Of a stretch of DNA of 64,000 nucleotides, positions 36,782-46,079 are shown piece after piece. The stretch covers positions 930,001 to 994,000 of the forward strand of contig NZ_CP060138.2 of the NCBI RefSeq assembly GCF_016743795.2, read 5' to 3'. This stretch comes from Rickettsia tillamookensis. Lineage in GTDB: Bacteria > Pseudomonadota > Alphaproteobacteria > Rickettsiales > Rickettsiaceae. Every line of letters starts with the position of its first letter. Within the stretch, counting starts at the first letter, position 1. The translations under genes were made by a program, and so were the position numbers. The notes under the pieces were generated by a model. It worked only from the letters and a program-made list of their open reading frames with translations, made no database searches and was not told the origin of the DNA.

Positions 36782-38054
36782 AATGATTTACTCCAAATGT
36801 ATAACCAATTAGAATTGGAATAATAAAGAATAATAATCCCCAGTGATTAAAATAATCTATCAAGTAAATTGTTCCAAAAGAAGAAACTGCAAACATTAAG
36901 GCTCTTGATAAAGCAAATATAAAACTGCCGCATGTAAAACGTTTTAATACCGGAAATCTTGCATAAAACACTGCACCTGCCGGAAAAGTAGTAGGGGCAA
37001 ATACTACAATAAATAATTGGAATAAAAGTAATTCTATAGTATTTGAAATATTGTTTAGTAAGATAGGAGACATAATAGCTACAATAGAAAATATTATTAA
37101 TCTTACCTTAAGAACTTTTAAAGGATGTATTTTACAAACCAAATAAGTAACAATTATTGTACTTATTAATTCTGTACCACAAACAATAAAATTTTGATGA
37201 ATTACTTGAGCAGCACTGTAATTAAATGAGTTTTTCAGCATATTACCGCAATAAATATAAACAATATAAAACCATAACGGGGCTCCACAATGTATAAAAA
37301 AGAAAGCTATTGCTGTTGGTTTATTAATTTTTTCACTCCAAATAGGGCTTGATTTTAGCCTATTACTATCTATTCCCGCTTGTGCTACAGTTTTCTTTAT
37401 TCGTCTTTTTGCATCAATGAAATCCGGAGTCTCTCTAAGATTTGTCCTTGCAACAGCACCAACTATAGCAATAGCTGCTCCAAACCAAAATGCAATACGC
37501 CAATCAAGTCCAAAAGAAGTAACAAGTGTTCCTACCGCCAATGCTACAGTTGCACCTAAAGTTACAAAAACAACAAGCGAAGCCACCACCCAATAACGTT
37601 GAGGAATTTTTGTCACTTCGGTTAGATAAAGCTCAGCACCTACTACCTCCCCCATAGAGGACATCCCTTGAGCGATACGACACGCAGTTACTACAAAAGT
37701 TGCTGTAATACCAATTTCGGCATAAGTTTTTAAATTAGCCATTATAAGACAACAAAGCGACATTAAAAAAGTTGTAATAATGACCGTTGCCTTACGCCCT
37801 ATAGTATCTCCTATCCAACCGAATATTAAAGCACCGATAGGTCTAAATATATATGTTGAACAATATGCAATGGCAGAATATAGAGAAGCAGCTCGTGCAT
37901 CGGCTTCAGGAAAAAATAGCTCGTTAAGTAATACCGCCATGTGTACATAAAGCATGAGGTCAAAATATTCAAGAAACGTACCTATCGATAATAACCCTAT
38001 TGCTTCTTTTTGATTACGGGCTAAACTCTTTTGCTCTTTTGCGTAACTTAACAT
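36744..38054 (-). CDS. MFS transporter of the ProP/metabolite:H+ symporter type
   Basis: This 436-residue protein has 12 membrane helices. The family's signature between helices 2 and 3 is present (GALIFGWIGDTIGRKATVII), together with ATFVVTACRIAQGMSSMGEV (the helix 4 RxxQGxxxGGE-like motif) and YFDLMLYVHMAVLLNELFFP in helix 1. These match the ProP/KgtP branch that imports proline, betaine or dicarboxylates with protons. Rickettsia carries many ProP paralogues. Substrate unknown. The C-terminus overlaps the HD-domain gene by 38 bases tail to tail. Confidence 0.85.
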   Translation of the reverse strand: MLSYAKEQKSLARNQKEAIGLLSIGTFLEYFDLMLYVHMAVLLNELFFPEADARAASLYSAIAYCSTYIFRPIGALIFGWIGDTIGRKATVIITTFLMSLCCLIMANLKTYAEIGITATFVVTACRIAQGMSSMGEVVGAELYLTEVTKIPQRYWVVASLVVFVTLGATVALAVGTLVTSFGLDWRIAFWFGAAIAIVGAVARTNLRETPDFIDAKRRIKKTVAQAGIDSNRLKSSPIWSEKINKPTAIAFFFIHCGAPLWFYIVYIYCGNMLKNSFNYSAAQVIHQNFIVCGTELISTIIVTYLVCKIHPLKVLKVRLIIFSIVAIMSPILLNNISNTIELLLFQLFIVVFAPTTFPAGAVFYARFPVLKRFTCGSFIFALSRALMFAVSSFGTIYLIDYFNHWGLLFFIIPILIGYTFGVNHFIKLEEEAESYY

Positions 38055-38159
38055 GCTTTTTTACAGATTAGTTAAAATTTATAAAGAACTATAGTGTTTT
38101 ATATAAAAATAAAAGTCAATTTAAAAAAATTAGATTTTATAGAATTGCTAACTAAAGAT

Positions 38160-38295
38160 AAATGTCGTAATGAACTGAGCGACTGAAAGGAACGTATCAA
38201 TCTAAGAAAATAATAAAAAAAAATGCTAGTTTACAGAGTTTTTAACTAGATTACTTAGTCAATTACTTTGTAATTTCCTTGCAATGGTATTGATT
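38160..38295. repeat. Degenerate palindromic repeat (family E-like)
   Basis: The left side reads TCGTAATGAACTGAGCGACTGAAAGGAACG, a decayed form of the E end (CGTCATTGCGAGCGACTGAAAGGAGCG). The right side contains GTCAATTACTTTGTAATTTCCTTGCAATG. The 420 bases between the MFS gene and tRNA-Gly hold this and a hairpin; no gene is seen. Confidence 0.5.
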
Positions 38296-38405
38296 TATTA
38301 AATAATCTATCTTTATTTAGCAATGCAAATAAATTTCTAATTTAATACTTGCAATTTATCTTATAATTACTTATATTCAGATTCGCTTAGATTAAAAAGC
38401 ACCAA

Positions 38406-38460
38406 GGCGTTTTACATGTAATTAATTTTGATCCCCTTAAACTTTTTACATTAAAACGCC
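38406..38460. repeat. Inverted repeat just upstream of tRNA-Gly
   Basis: GGCGTTTTACATGTAA (38406-38421) pairs with TTTTTACATTAAAACGCC (38443-38460). The perfect 9-bp outer stem is GGCGTTTTA/TAAAACGCC. It ends 14 bases before the tRNA. It could be a terminator-like or processing hairpin, or another small palindromic element. Confidence 0.5.
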
Positions 38461-38474
38461 GTTATTTTATTTAA

Positions 38475-38549
38475 GCGGGTGTAGCTCAGGGGTAGAGTGC
38501 TACCTTGCCAAGGTCGAAGTCGAGGGTTCGAATCCCTTCACCCGCTCCA
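38475..38549 (+). tRNA. tRNA-Gly (anticodon GCC)
   Basis: The acceptor arm GCGGGTG pairs with CACCCGC, discriminator T, encoded CCA (38547-38549). The D-arm is AGCTCAGGGGTAGAGT. The anticodon loop is TTGCCAA within CTACC/GGTCG (anticodon GCC), and the T-arm contains GAGGGTTCGAATCCCTTC. Confidence 0.97.
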
Positions 38550-38564
38550 AATACTCATTCTTTG

Positions 38565-39000
38565 TTAGTCAAGATTTTTATATACTGCATCTCTTTTCCC
38601 TATTTTTATAACTAACACGGTAACCTCGTGGTCTTTAATTTGACATATTAATCTATAGTCTCTAACTCTATAACGCCATAATTTAATTATACCGACACTT
38701 TTGAGCTGTAGACCATGATTTCTAGGTGAAATAGATACATTTTTAATAAGATACTGATAAATAGCTTTCTTAGAGCTCATCTGTAAATAAATCTTAACCG
38801 GTAATTTAATTCTTTTTTGCTGCAAATTATAAGATTTTTTTGAAATATGAATAATATTCCTTCAAAAATTTTATCAATTTTCGCTAAAAAAGCTCTTTAA
38901 TTACTAGTTAAAATTTATTTACAGATGGGCTCTTAACATCTTTTGTAAGTTTGCTAAATTCCTTATCAGCACTTTTGGTAAATTCAATCTTCCAAACCAT
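38565..39000 (-). pseudogene. RelE-family toxin gene interrupted by a palindromic element
   Basis: The ATG at 39000 overlaps the antitoxin end and reads MVWKIEFTKSADKEFSKLTK-DV, the normal RelE start. It then runs into a palindromic insertion (about 38769-38936) with stop codons. On the far side the frame resumes as KAIYQYLIKNVSISPRNHGL, then LWRYRVRDYRLICQIKD and VLVIKIGKRDAVYKNL, the RelE core with its basic catalytic residues. Removing the insertion gives a complete toxin of about 85 residues. The remaining ORF (38565-38825) starts inside the insertion and lacks the native N-terminus. The toxin is almost certainly dead. Confidence 0.8.
38769..38936. repeat. Palindromic insertion within relE
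   Basis: The inverted ends are TTAGAGCTCATCTGTAAATA (left, from 38770) and TATTTACAGATGGGCTCTTAA (right, to about 38935). They extend to AATCTTAAC / GTTAAAATT, about 28-30 bp per arm with few mismatches. Total length is about 168 bp. No other copy is seen in the window. Confidence 0.75.
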
Positions 39001-39214
39001 ATTTTTTCTTAATATCTTCTAATGAAATTACTTCTTCCCCTTTTTCTATACGAGACAAAGCAATTAACAAATCTGCTTTTTCTTCTATATAACTTTCTAT
39101 TGCTTTACGTATAATATATCCTTTTGGTCTATCGATTTCCTTAGCAACATTAGAAAGTATAATATCTAGTTCATTAGAAATTCTAGTAGTTATAACTGTC
39201 ATAAAAATAGCCAT
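38984..39214 (-). CDS. RelB/CopG-type ribbon-helix-helix antitoxin
   Basis: This protein has up to 76 residues; a start at 39202 (MTVITTRISNELDIILSNVA) is also possible. The ribbon-helix-helix DNA-binding part is TVITTRISNELDIILSNVAK then RPKGYIIRKAIESYIEEKAD. The acidic C-terminus (RIEKGEEVISLEDIKKKYGL) is typical of RelB-type antitoxins that wrap RelE. It overlaps the start of the toxin gene by 17 bases. It looks intact even though its toxin is interrupted, which is the state expected when an antitoxin outlives its toxin. Confidence 0.85.
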   Translation of the reverse strand: MAIFMTVITTRISNELDIILSNVAKEIDRPKGYIIRKAIESYIEEKADLLIALSRIEKGEEVISLEDIKKKYGLED

Positions 39215-39359
39215 TTATCGGTTTTGTGATAACTTATAATAATATAAAATACATTTAAATACAATGCATTACCTTTGATTAACTTTATATTTTTATTTTA
39301 CCCTTGCATAAAAGCGTTTAGCTAGCTATTTTTATTTTATTAGACTTCTTGCATAATGT

Positions 39360-39480
39360 AGCTAATAAGGATAAATTTGTAGGAAACACGGCACGCAGTA
39401 CCACAACGTACAAAAAAGTACGCGAGGATACGAGTACCGGATTGACGTATACCTTTAGAAAGAGGTTATACAGGAAGAAT
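39360..39480. other. Possible palindromic repeat in the yajC leader
   Basis: The 150 bases before yajC stay open in its frame but look like repeat DNA. They contain CGTAC-AAAAAA-GTACG (39407-39422) followed by CGAGGATACGAG, similar to the core of the divergent family A copy (GCGTACATACTAGTACGTGA). Confidence 0.35.
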
Positions 39481-39504
39481 ATTGCAACAATTAGGAAATT
39501 ACAT

Positions 39505-39933
39505 ATGTCAGCAAATACGCAAGATAATCAAGCAAATAATAACGACACTATAGAGATACAGGAAACTGAGGTAGTGCCTGTAGAAACAAATTTTTTACAA
39601 TCGGGATTAACGAGCTTAATACCGATGGTTTTAATTTTTGCCGTATTTTACTTCTTATTATTACGTCCACAAGAAAAGCGTCGTAAAGAAAGAGAAAAGT
39701 TAGTAAGTGAAGTTAAAAAAGGCGAAGAAGTTCTAACCAATAGCGGCATTTACGGTATTGTAACTAAAGTAAGTGAAAATGACAATAATATTGAAATCGA
39801 AATAGCTAAAGACGTACGTATTAAAGCTTTAAAAAGTGCTATTGTTGATATAACAAGTCGTTCAAAAGAAGTGGCAGTAAAAAAAGAAAATAACAAAAAA
39901 GATAAGAAGGTAAGCGGTGCAAAATCTTCCTAA
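39505..39933 (+). CDS. yajC: Sec translocon accessory subunit YajC
   Basis: I choose the ATG at 39505 ([18 protein letters not shown]), with AGGA nine bases before it, giving 142 residues. The frame extends upstream to 39349 but that part looks like a repeat. One membrane helix ([20 protein letters not shown]) ends in the hallmark RPQxKR, followed by [20 protein letters not shown] and a Lys-rich tail. YajC joins SecD and SecF in the holo-translocon. The end overlaps secD by 17 bases, so the two are coupled. Confidence 0.93.
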   Translation: MSANTQDNQANNNDTIEIQETEVVPVETNFLQSGLTSLIPMVLIFAVFYFLLLRPQEKRRKEREKLVSEVKKGEEVLTNSGIYGIVTKVSENDNNIEIEIAKDVRIKALKSAIVDITSRSKEVAVKKENNKKDKKVSGAKSS

Positions 39934-41473
39934 GTGGAAAATTTTTCTTTCAATTATATGTACAGTTTTTGCGGTTATTTGTGCCTTACCTAATTTTATG
40001 CAGGTAAATTCTAAGTTTCTGCCTCATGATTCAGTAAATCTAGGCCTTGACCTTAGAGGAGGAGCCCATTTATTACTCGATGTTGATTTTGACACCTACT
40101 TAAATGATTCAATGGAAAACCTTGCCGACACTTTACGCAAAAATTTTCGTGAGGATAAAATCGGCTATAAAAATCTGTTAGTTAGACAAAATAGCATTCA
40201 ATTAGAAGTAAGATCGCCTGAGGAATTAAAGCCGTTAAAGAAAATAATTAACAAAATTGATCCGGAAATTATCGCTGAAGTAAACGAAAATAAAATAAAG
40301 CTTAGCTACAGTGAATCTAGATTAAATGACTTACTTAATAAGGTAGTAGACCAATCTATTGAGATCGTTCGCATGAGAGTTGATAGTACCGGCACTAAAG
40401 AGCCGACACTACAGAAGCAAGGCGACAAGCATATATTACTGCAAGTTCCCGGCGAAGAAAATCCCTCTTACCTGAAGAATATATTAGGGAAAACTGCAAA
40501 GCTAACTTTTCATTTAGTTGATGAAAATGCCAATATCGAAGAAGCGGTAAAAGGACATGTTCCGGTAGGTTCAATGCTAGTTAAGGGGGATAGCGAAAGT
40601 CATGGGGAGTATTATGTAGTTATAAAGAAAAAAGTTGTTTTGGGTGGGGATCAGCTTACAACCGCATCAGCTTCTTTTGACCAAAATTCGCAAGCGGTAG
40701 TTGCTTTTTCTTTCAACAATTTAGGTAGTAAAATATTTGGTGAAATAACCAAAAATAATACCGGTAAACGCCTTGCTATAGTTTTAGATAATAAATTACT
40801 AAGTGCTCCAACGATAAACGGAGCGATTATGGGCGGAAGCGGTATAATAACAGGAAATTTTACCGTTGAGTCGGCAAATGAGCTTGCACTATTATTGCGA
40901 GCCGGTTCGCTCCCTGCCCCACTTAAAATTATTGAAGAGAGAAGTATAGGTCCAAATTTAGGTGCTGATTCTATAGAGTCGGGCAAAAAGGCAGGACTTA
41001 TAGGGTTTATAGCAGTTTGTATATTTATGGTTTGGTCTTACGGTGTACTTGGTTTATTTGCCAATATAGCTCTAAGCCTTGCATTGTTATATATTCTAGC
41101 TTTACTTTCACTTTTCCAAGCTACTTTAACTCTACCGGGAATTGCAGGAATAATACTAACTATGGGTATGGCTGTTGATGCTAATGTATTGATTTACGAA
41201 AGGATTAAAGAGGAACTACATAAAGGAGTTTCTAATCTTTATGCTATTAGAACCGGTTTTGAATCTGCGTTTGCTACTATCCTTGATTCTAACCTAACTA
41301 CTTTAATCGTTGCTTTTTTACTTTATATATTCGGAGTCGGGGCAATAAAAGGTTTTGCCGTTGCATTAACGATCGGGATTATATCTTCAATGTTTTCGGC
41401 GATTATCATTACTAAATTGTTAATAGATATTTGGGTAAAATATTTTAAACCTAAAAAATTAGGTCTGGTGTAA
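39917..41473 (+). CDS. secD: Protein translocase subunit SecD
   Basis: This 518-residue RND-family protein starts with GTG. It has one N-terminal helix, then the signature [20 protein letters not shown] and a large periplasmic domain (P1: [19 protein letters not shown]). Five more membrane helices include [20 protein letters not shown] with the Asp needed for proton use. SecD helps pull proteins out of SecYEG from the periplasmic side using proton motive force. The end of the gene is followed by a repeat, and no secF is adjacent, so the partner is encoded elsewhere. Confidence 0.97.
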   Translation: MQNLPKWKIFLSIICTVFAVICALPNFMQVNSKFLPHDSVNLGLDLRGGAHLLLDVDFDTYLNDSMENLADTLRKNFREDKIGYKNLLVRQNSIQLEVRSPEELKPLKKIINKIDPEIIAEVNENKIKLSYSESRLNDLLNKVVDQSIEIVRMRVDSTGTKEPTLQKQGDKHILLQVPGEENPSYLKNILGKTAKLTFHLVDENANIEEAVKGHVPVGSMLVKGDSESHGEYYVVIKKKVVLGGDQLTTASASFDQNSQAVVAFSFNNLGSKIFGEITKNNTGKRLAIVLDNKLLSAPTINGAIMGGSGIITGNFTVESANELALLLRAGSLPAPLKIIEERSIGPNLGADSIESGKKAGLIGFIAVCIFMVWSYGVLGLFANIALSLALLYILALLSLFQATLTLPGIAGIILTMGMAVDANVLIYERIKEELHKGVSNLYAIRTGFESAFATILDSNLTTLIVAFLLYIFGVGAIKGFAVALTIGIISSMFSAIIITKLLIDIWVKYFKPKKLGLV

Positions 41474-41486
41474 GAGAAGCCAAGGT

Positions 41487-41585
41487 GTCATACCGTGGCT
41501 TGTCCACGGTATCCAGTAAAACAACTAAAAATATCAATATTATTGATATTTTTAACTAGACCCCGTGGACAAGCCACGGGGTGAC
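41487..41585. repeat. Family B element between secD and sco1
   Basis: The arms GTCATACCGTGGCTTGTCCA / TGGACAAGCCACGGGGTGAC are near-perfect. The centre AATATCAATATTATTGATATT is itself a palindrome. It separates two functionally unrelated genes. Confidence 0.85.
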
Positions 41586-41618
41586 AATGGTGGACAACGA
41601 AGAAATAGGTAATATATT

Positions 41619-42236
41619 ATGAAAATGCAATCAAATGTTATAAAAATAATTATCGTAATTAGCTTATTAATAGGAGTAGGAGCATTATATTTGTTATTAT
41701 CTTTAAGAACGCCTGAAAAACCGCTTGCCGGTCAAGTTAATATCTATGAAGATAGCGTAAAAATCGGCGGTGATTTTGAACTAATAGACCAAAATGGAGA
41801 GATATTTAATAGTGATGAGTTGAAAGGCAATTTAAGCCTCATTTATTTTGGATTTACTAGTTGTCCTGATATATGCCCAACCTCTCTAAATAAAATGACG
41901 GAGATTGTAGAAATTTTAAATAAACATAAAATAGATATTCTACCTGTTTTTATCACTATTGACCCAAAACGTGATACTCCTATAGCACTTAAAGAATATC
42001 TAAAACATTTTCATCCGAAATTTATAGGTCTTACCGGTAACGAGCAACAGATAAAAGATGTAACCGATAAATTTAAAGTTTTCTATGCTCGTGTAAATGG
42101 TGATGATGACGACCCAAACTATATGCTTGATCATTCATCTTTTACCTATTTAATCGATGCAAACGGAAAATATCTGAAACATTTCTATTTAGATTCTTCA
42201 CCTAAGGAAATTATGGAATTTTTAAAAGGCAATTAA
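41619..42236 (+). CDS. SCO1/SenC-family copper metallochaperone
   Basis: This 205-residue protein is anchored by an N-terminal helix (about residues 8-27) with a thioredoxin-like fold outside. The copper ligands are complete: C82-x3-C86 in [11 protein letters not shown] and H172 in LDHSSF. Sco1 loads the CuA centre of cytochrome c oxidase. The PCuAC chaperone at 13.5-14.1 kb is the expected upstream donor. Its stop overlaps the start of ccmD (TAATG), so it forms an operon with ccmD-ccmE for cytochrome maturation. Confidence 0.94.
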   Translation: MKMQSNVIKIIIVISLLIGVGALYLLLSLRTPEKPLAGQVNIYEDSVKIGGDFELIDQNGEIFNSDELKGNLSLIYFGFTSCPDICPTSLNKMTEIVEILNKHKIDILPVFITIDPKRDTPIALKEYLKHFHPKFIGLTGNEQQIKDVTDKFKVFYARVNGDDDDPNYMLDHSSFTYLIDANGKYLKHFYLDSSPKEIMEFLKGN

Positions 42237-42367
42237 TGAGTAATTATATATTAGCTGCATATTTATTTACTTTTCTAGTTTTAATTATATTGCTAGTTAG
42301 TAGTTTTTTAAATTACAAATCATTGAAAAATAAACAGAATTTTAATGCAAAAGAGAGTAAGGAATAG
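42236..42367 (+). CDS. ccmD: Heme exporter protein CcmD (43 residues)
   Basis: This tiny frame starts with the ATG that overlaps the sco1 stop (TAATG) and reads [20 protein letters not shown], then [14 protein letters not shown]. One membrane helix with a basic Lys-rich tail is the whole of CcmD, which holds CcmE in the CcmABCD complex while heme is transferred. It overlaps ccmE by 23 bases in another frame. Its size, topology and place directly before ccmE make the call, since the family has little sequence conservation. Confidence 0.75.
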   Translation: MSNYILAAYLFTFLVLIILLVSSFLNYKSLKNKQNFNAKESKE

Positions 42368-42731
42368 GTTAATAACAATAATTATTTGTTTTTGCTCTGC
42401 AGCTCTTGGAATTAGTATAATACTTTACAATTTAGAGAAAAATATAGTATTTTTTTTGCCACCATCAAAAATTAATGAAATAGAACAAGGCAAAGAGTTA
42501 AGAGTCGGCGGGCTTGTTAAAATAGACTCAATAAATAAAATTGCTGCTGATAAGATAAGTTTTGTTATTACCGATAATATTAAGGATTTAGAGATATTAT
42601 ACCAAGGTGTACTCCCTGCTCTATTTCGTGAAGGACAAGGAATTATTGCCCTAGGGCAATTATCGGACAGAAAATTTATAGCAAGACAATTACTTGCAAA
42701 GCATGATGAGAATTACAGACCTCCGAAATAA
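42345..42731 (+). CDS. ccmE: Cytochrome c-type biogenesis heme chaperone CcmE
   Basis: This 128-residue protein has an N-terminal membrane anchor ([20 protein letters not shown]) and a beta-barrel with [10 protein letters not shown] and [13 protein letters not shown]. At the end, [10 protein letters not shown] contains the covalent heme-binding His (H120) and the tyrosine (Y124) of the HxxxY motif. CcmE carries heme to apocytochrome c in system I maturation. Full length. Last gene of sco1-ccmD-ccmE. Confidence 0.96.
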   Translation: MQKRVRNRLITIIICFCSAALGISIILYNLEKNIVFFLPPSKINEIEQGKELRVGGLVKIDSINKIAADKISFVITDNIKDLEILYQGVLPALFREGQGIIALGQLSDRKFIARQLLAKHDENYRPPK

Positions 42732-42734
42732 CAA

Positions 42735-42929
42735 CGTCATTGCGAGGAAGGCTTGCTTGCGTGGATATCACTCCGTCATTGCGAGAAGAATTACGTAGTA
42801 ATTCGGCGAAGCAAGGAAGAAAAAAAATTCTGATTTACAGAATTTTTTTATTATTTTTTCTGGATTGCCACGTCGCTTCGCTCCTCGCAATGACGATTTT
42901 GTATCCACCAATGCCTTCTCGCAATGACA
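42735..42929. repeat. Family E repeats, including the TTCTGATTTACAGAA hairpin
   Basis: CGTCATTGCGAGG occurs twice at the left; CTCGCAATGACG at 42884-42895 and TCTCGCAATGAC at 42918 lie at the right. The core AAAAAAATTCTGATTTACAG/AATTTTTTT is shared with the repeat at 21.79 kb. Confidence 0.78.
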
Positions 42930-42961
42930 AAAAATAACCAATAAATCAAATAAATAAAAAC

Positions 42962-43489
42962 ATGTTTATAGATAAAATCAAAGCAAAAGCAAATAATGAC
43001 GAAATAAATGTAATTATAGAAATTCCGATGAATAGCGGTCCAATCAAATACGAATTTGACAAAGAATCAGGAGCGGTTTTTGTTGATCGCTTCATGCAAA
43101 CTACAATGAGCTATCCGTGTAATTACGGCTTTATTCCTCATACTCTTTCAAATGACGGTGATCCGGTAGACGTACTTGTTGTAGCTCATCATCCGGTAGT
43201 GCCTGGGTCGGTTATAAAATGCCGAGCAGTCGGCGTATTGATGATGGAAGACGAATCGGGGCTTGATGAAAAAATAATCGCAGTACCGACTTCTAAACTT
43301 GATATTACTTTCGATCATATTAAAGAATTAGATGATTTATGTGAAATGCTAAAGAAACGTATCGTGCATTTCTTTGAGCATTATAAAGATTTAGAAAAAG
43401 GTAAATGGGTTAAAGTTACCGGATGGGAAAATAAAGCAAAAGCAGACAGTTTGATTAATGAAGGAATAGATAGGGCGGCACAGGCGTAA
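42962..43489 (+). CDS. ppa: Inorganic pyrophosphatase (family I)
   Basis: This 175-residue enzyme hydrolyses pyrophosphate and so drives biosynthetic reactions forward. The active-site set is present: NVIIEIPMNSGPIKYEFDKE, YPCNYGFIPHTLSNDGDPVD VLV with the DxDxxD-type magnesium site (DGDPVD), and EHYKDLEKGKWVKVTGW. Normal length. It stands alone between repeats. Confidence 0.97.
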   Translation: MFIDKIKAKANNDEINVIIEIPMNSGPIKYEFDKESGAVFVDRFMQTTMSYPCNYGFIPHTLSNDGDPVDVLVVAHHPVVPGSVIKCRAVGVLMMEDESGLDEKIIAVPTSKLDITFDHIKELDDLCEMLKKRIVHFFEHYKDLEKGKWVKVTGWENKAKADSLINEGIDRAAQA

Positions 43490-43519
43490 TACAACTCTGT
43501 CATACCGTGTAACTTTACC

Positions 43520-43693
43520 GGCGTTGTTGCATAGCCCATTTTATGTCATTCCCGCGAAAGCGGGAATCCAGTAAAATAAACTATAAATATAGCAAATTTT
43601 TGAAATTAAAAGCTCGATTTATCTCGCTTTATGCTGGATTCCTGCTTTCGCAGGAATGACATCGAGCAGGGTTCTCGAACCATACAACAACGC
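43520..43693. repeat. Family C ends enclosing a family D palindrome
   Basis: The C ends are GTTGTTGCATAGCCC and GAACCATACAACAACGCC. Inside, TCATTCCCGCGAAAGCGGGA is mirrored by TCCTGCTTTCGCAGGAATGA. The centre (AAAGCTCGATTTATCTCGCT) matches, inverted, that of the B element at 28.4-28.6 kb. Confidence 0.8.
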
Positions 43694-43748
43694 CAATGCT
43701 GAGCTAGTAATGACATCAATCGCATTAAGATAGGACAAAACATACATA

Positions 43749-45272
43749 GTGACATTATTTCGTTCAGGAATCGTAGTAGCTTTTTTCACATTAATTTCTC
43801 GCATATTTGGGCTTGTGCGTGAACAATTTATCGCATCATTATTTGGCTCTACCACTATGGGTGATAGCATTAATGTTGCTTTTAAACTACCGAATCTATT
43901 TAGAAGAATTTTTGCAGAAGGGGCATTATCAAGCGTATTCATTCCTATTTATAATGAAAAAATGCTTATTTCTAAGAAAGCCGCTAATAATTTTTCAGGA
44001 GAGGTTTTTACCCTTCTACTTCTGACATTAATAGTAATAATAGCATTAATGCAACTCTTCATGCCACAATTAATGTTGTTTATTGCTCCTGGATTTCACG
44101 GTAAAAAAGAAAAGTTTGAGCTTACGGTATTTTTATGCCGAATTACAATACCTTATTTAATATTTGTTTCATTAACGGCTCTACTTGGTGGAATATTAAA
44201 CTCTGTAAAAAAATTCGCTGCATTTGCTTTTTCACCGGTTATTTTAAGTGTATGCGTAATAATTTTTACTTTAACATTTGATAATTATATAGAGTCTACT
44301 ATCTCAATTAGCTTATCTTTAATAATTGCCGGAATATTACAAGTTTCTTTTATGTTTGTCTGTGTGAAAAGAGCGGATTTAAACTTTCCGATAATTTTTA
44401 ACCCAAGCGATCCCGATGTAAAAAAGCTTTTGATTAATATGGGACCGGCAACCATTAGCTCCGGCGTACAGCAATTAAATCTTTTCATATCCCAATCTAT
44501 TGCTAGCTTTATTGAAGGTGCTATTTCTATATTATCTTATGCCGACCGGATATATCAATTTCCTTTATCGATAATAGGTACTAGCTTCTCTACTATATTG
44601 CTACCTGAGCTGTCAAAAATCTATAAATCAAATGATATAGTAGCGGCAAAAAAAATACAGAATAACGCTATTAGAATGGGGCTATTGTTATCATTGCCTG
44701 CAACATTTGGTATTATAATTCTATCTCATCCGATTATTAATATAATTTATGAAAGGGGAGTATTCACGCCTCAAGATACTACAAATACAGCCGAGGCTAT
44801 TTCTGCATTTGCACTCGGACTTCCTGCTTTTATTTTGGCAAAAATTTTAACTCCTATTTTTTATGCTAACGGAGATACTAAAACACCGCTCAAAATAACC
44901 TTATTTTCAATAATAATTAATACCGGTATGAATCTATTATTAATGGATTCGTTGAAACATATTGGTATTGCAGTTGGTACATCTATTGCAGCTTGGTATA
45001 ATCTAGGTTTATTATATAGCTATACTACAAAACAAAATAAGCTACATATAGAAGCAGGTATAAAGCTTTTCTGTGGTAAAATTTTGTTATGCTGCATAAT
45101 AATGTCTATCATCATTGCTTTAATAAAATATTATTATTTAGAATATTTTTATTCGGAATATTTATTGATTAAAGTTTGCATGCTAGGCGGTACAATTGCA
45201 GTCGGAATGGGAGCATTTTTCGGCACGGCATATTTATTAAAAGTGGTTAATTATGGTAATAACAAGAAATAA
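43749..45272 (+). CDS. murJ: Lipid II flippase MurJ (MviN)
   Basis: This 507-residue, 14-helix MOP-superfamily flippase moves lipid II outward across the inner membrane. Marks include MTLFRSGIVVAFFTLISRIF, GLVREQFIASLFG, DSINVAFKLPNLFRRIFAEG ALSSVFIP with conserved arginines, and YADRIYQFPLSIIGTSFSTI. Full length. It overlaps the start of the following TraX-like gene by 20 bases. With MurA, MurE, MurF, MraY and the PBPs in this window it completes much of the lipid II route. Confidence 0.95.
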   Translation: MTLFRSGIVVAFFTLISRIFGLVREQFIASLFGSTTMGDSINVAFKLPNLFRRIFAEGALSSVFIPIYNEKMLISKKAANNFSGEVFTLLLLTLIVIIALMQLFMPQLMLFIAPGFHGKKEKFELTVFLCRITIPYLIFVSLTALLGGILNSVKKFAAFAFSPVILSVCVIIFTLTFDNYIESTISISLSLIIAGILQVSFMFVCVKRADLNFPIIFNPSDPDVKKLLINMGPATISSGVQQLNLFISQSIASFIEGAISILSYADRIYQFPLSIIGTSFSTILLPELSKIYKSNDIVAAKKIQNNAIRMGLLLSLPATFGIIILSHPIINIIYERGVFTPQDTTNTAEAISAFALGLPAFILAKILTPIFYANGDTKTPLKITLFSIIINTGMNLLLMDSLKHIGIAVGTSIAAWYNLGLLYSYTTKQNKLHIEAGIKLFCGKILLCCIIMSIIIALIKYYYLEYFYSEYLLIKVCMLGGTIAVGMGAFFGTAYLLKVVNYGNNKK

Positions 45273-46005
45273 GAATCAGTCAAATTATCAGGATTTGTTA
45301 AAGACTTTAGCTATCATAGCTATGATCATTGATCATGTTGGTTTATATCTATATCCTGAATTAACTATTATGCGGATCATAGGTCGTACAGCTATGCCGG
45401 TATTTTGCTTTTTTGCCGGTTATAATTTTCATGATAAGCCAAAAACCCATATAATAATATTCGGTGTTTTATTACAAATATATACCACTGTACTATTTAA
45501 ACAATTTCTTACTACAAATATTCTAATCTCTATCTATCTAGGGCAATGGTATATTTATTATTTTCGTAATTCTTTAACTCGCTTCTTCTACAGCGGTTAT
45601 TGTCATGTAATTATAATGGTAATATTATGGTATATTAGCTGGGCTTTGATTGATTACGGGACTCTTGTAATTGCTATAATGATACTTGGATTTATTTCAA
45701 AACATGAGCAGACAAATCTAAAACTTTGCTGCTTTATAGCAATTTTTGCTTCTTTCGTGCATTCAACTCTTTTTACTCTTGCAATTTCCTTTAATGAGTT
45801 TAATTTTTCAAATACTGAATTAATTTTAAACCTCACTTTCTTAACAATTACTTATATATTAATGATCTTAAGCGATTATTCACAAAAAATACCAATAAAT
45901 CTAAAATGGATAAGTCGTAATGTTTTATCTATTTACTGCATACAAATTATAATCTTACAATTCATATTCATCTATAAATACACATATGGTTTTAAAAATT
46001 GGTAA
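45253..46005 (+). CDS. TraX-family integral membrane protein
   Basis: This 250-residue protein has about eight membrane helices. The N-terminus QDLLKTLAIIAMIIDHVGLY followed by RIIGRTAMPVFCFFAGYNF is the TraX signature (LK..A...M.IDH.G........R..GR...P.F.F). TraX acetylates F-pilin in E. coli; chromosomal relatives without tra genes are common in Rickettsia and may acylate other substrates. It overlaps murJ by 20 bases, so a cell-envelope role is plausible but unproven. No conjugation genes are nearby. Confidence 0.8.
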   Translation: MVITRNKNQSNYQDLLKTLAIIAMIIDHVGLYLYPELTIMRIIGRTAMPVFCFFAGYNFHDKPKTHIIIFGVLLQIYTTVLFKQFLTTNILISIYLGQWYIYYFRNSLTRFFYSGYCHVIIMVILWYISWALIDYGTLVIAIMILGFISKHEQTNLKLCCFIAIFASFVHSTLFTLAISFNEFNFSNTELILNLTFLTITYILMILSDYSQKIPINLKWISRNVLSIYCIQIIILQFIFIYKYTYGFKNW

Positions 46006-46079
46006 GTAAATATTAATAATTAGTGACAGTGGTCTTAGATTAATATTAATATGATTTAGATAATATTGATATTACTTAT

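Noticed and set aside
39349..39504. N-terminal extension of YajC by 52 residues
   Set aside because: YajC proteins start close to the membrane helix, a ribosome site precedes ATG 39505, and the upstream part looks like repeat DNA.
43807..44025. 72-codon plus-strand frame in murJ
   Set aside because: It is an alternative frame of murJ, whose own frame is well supported.
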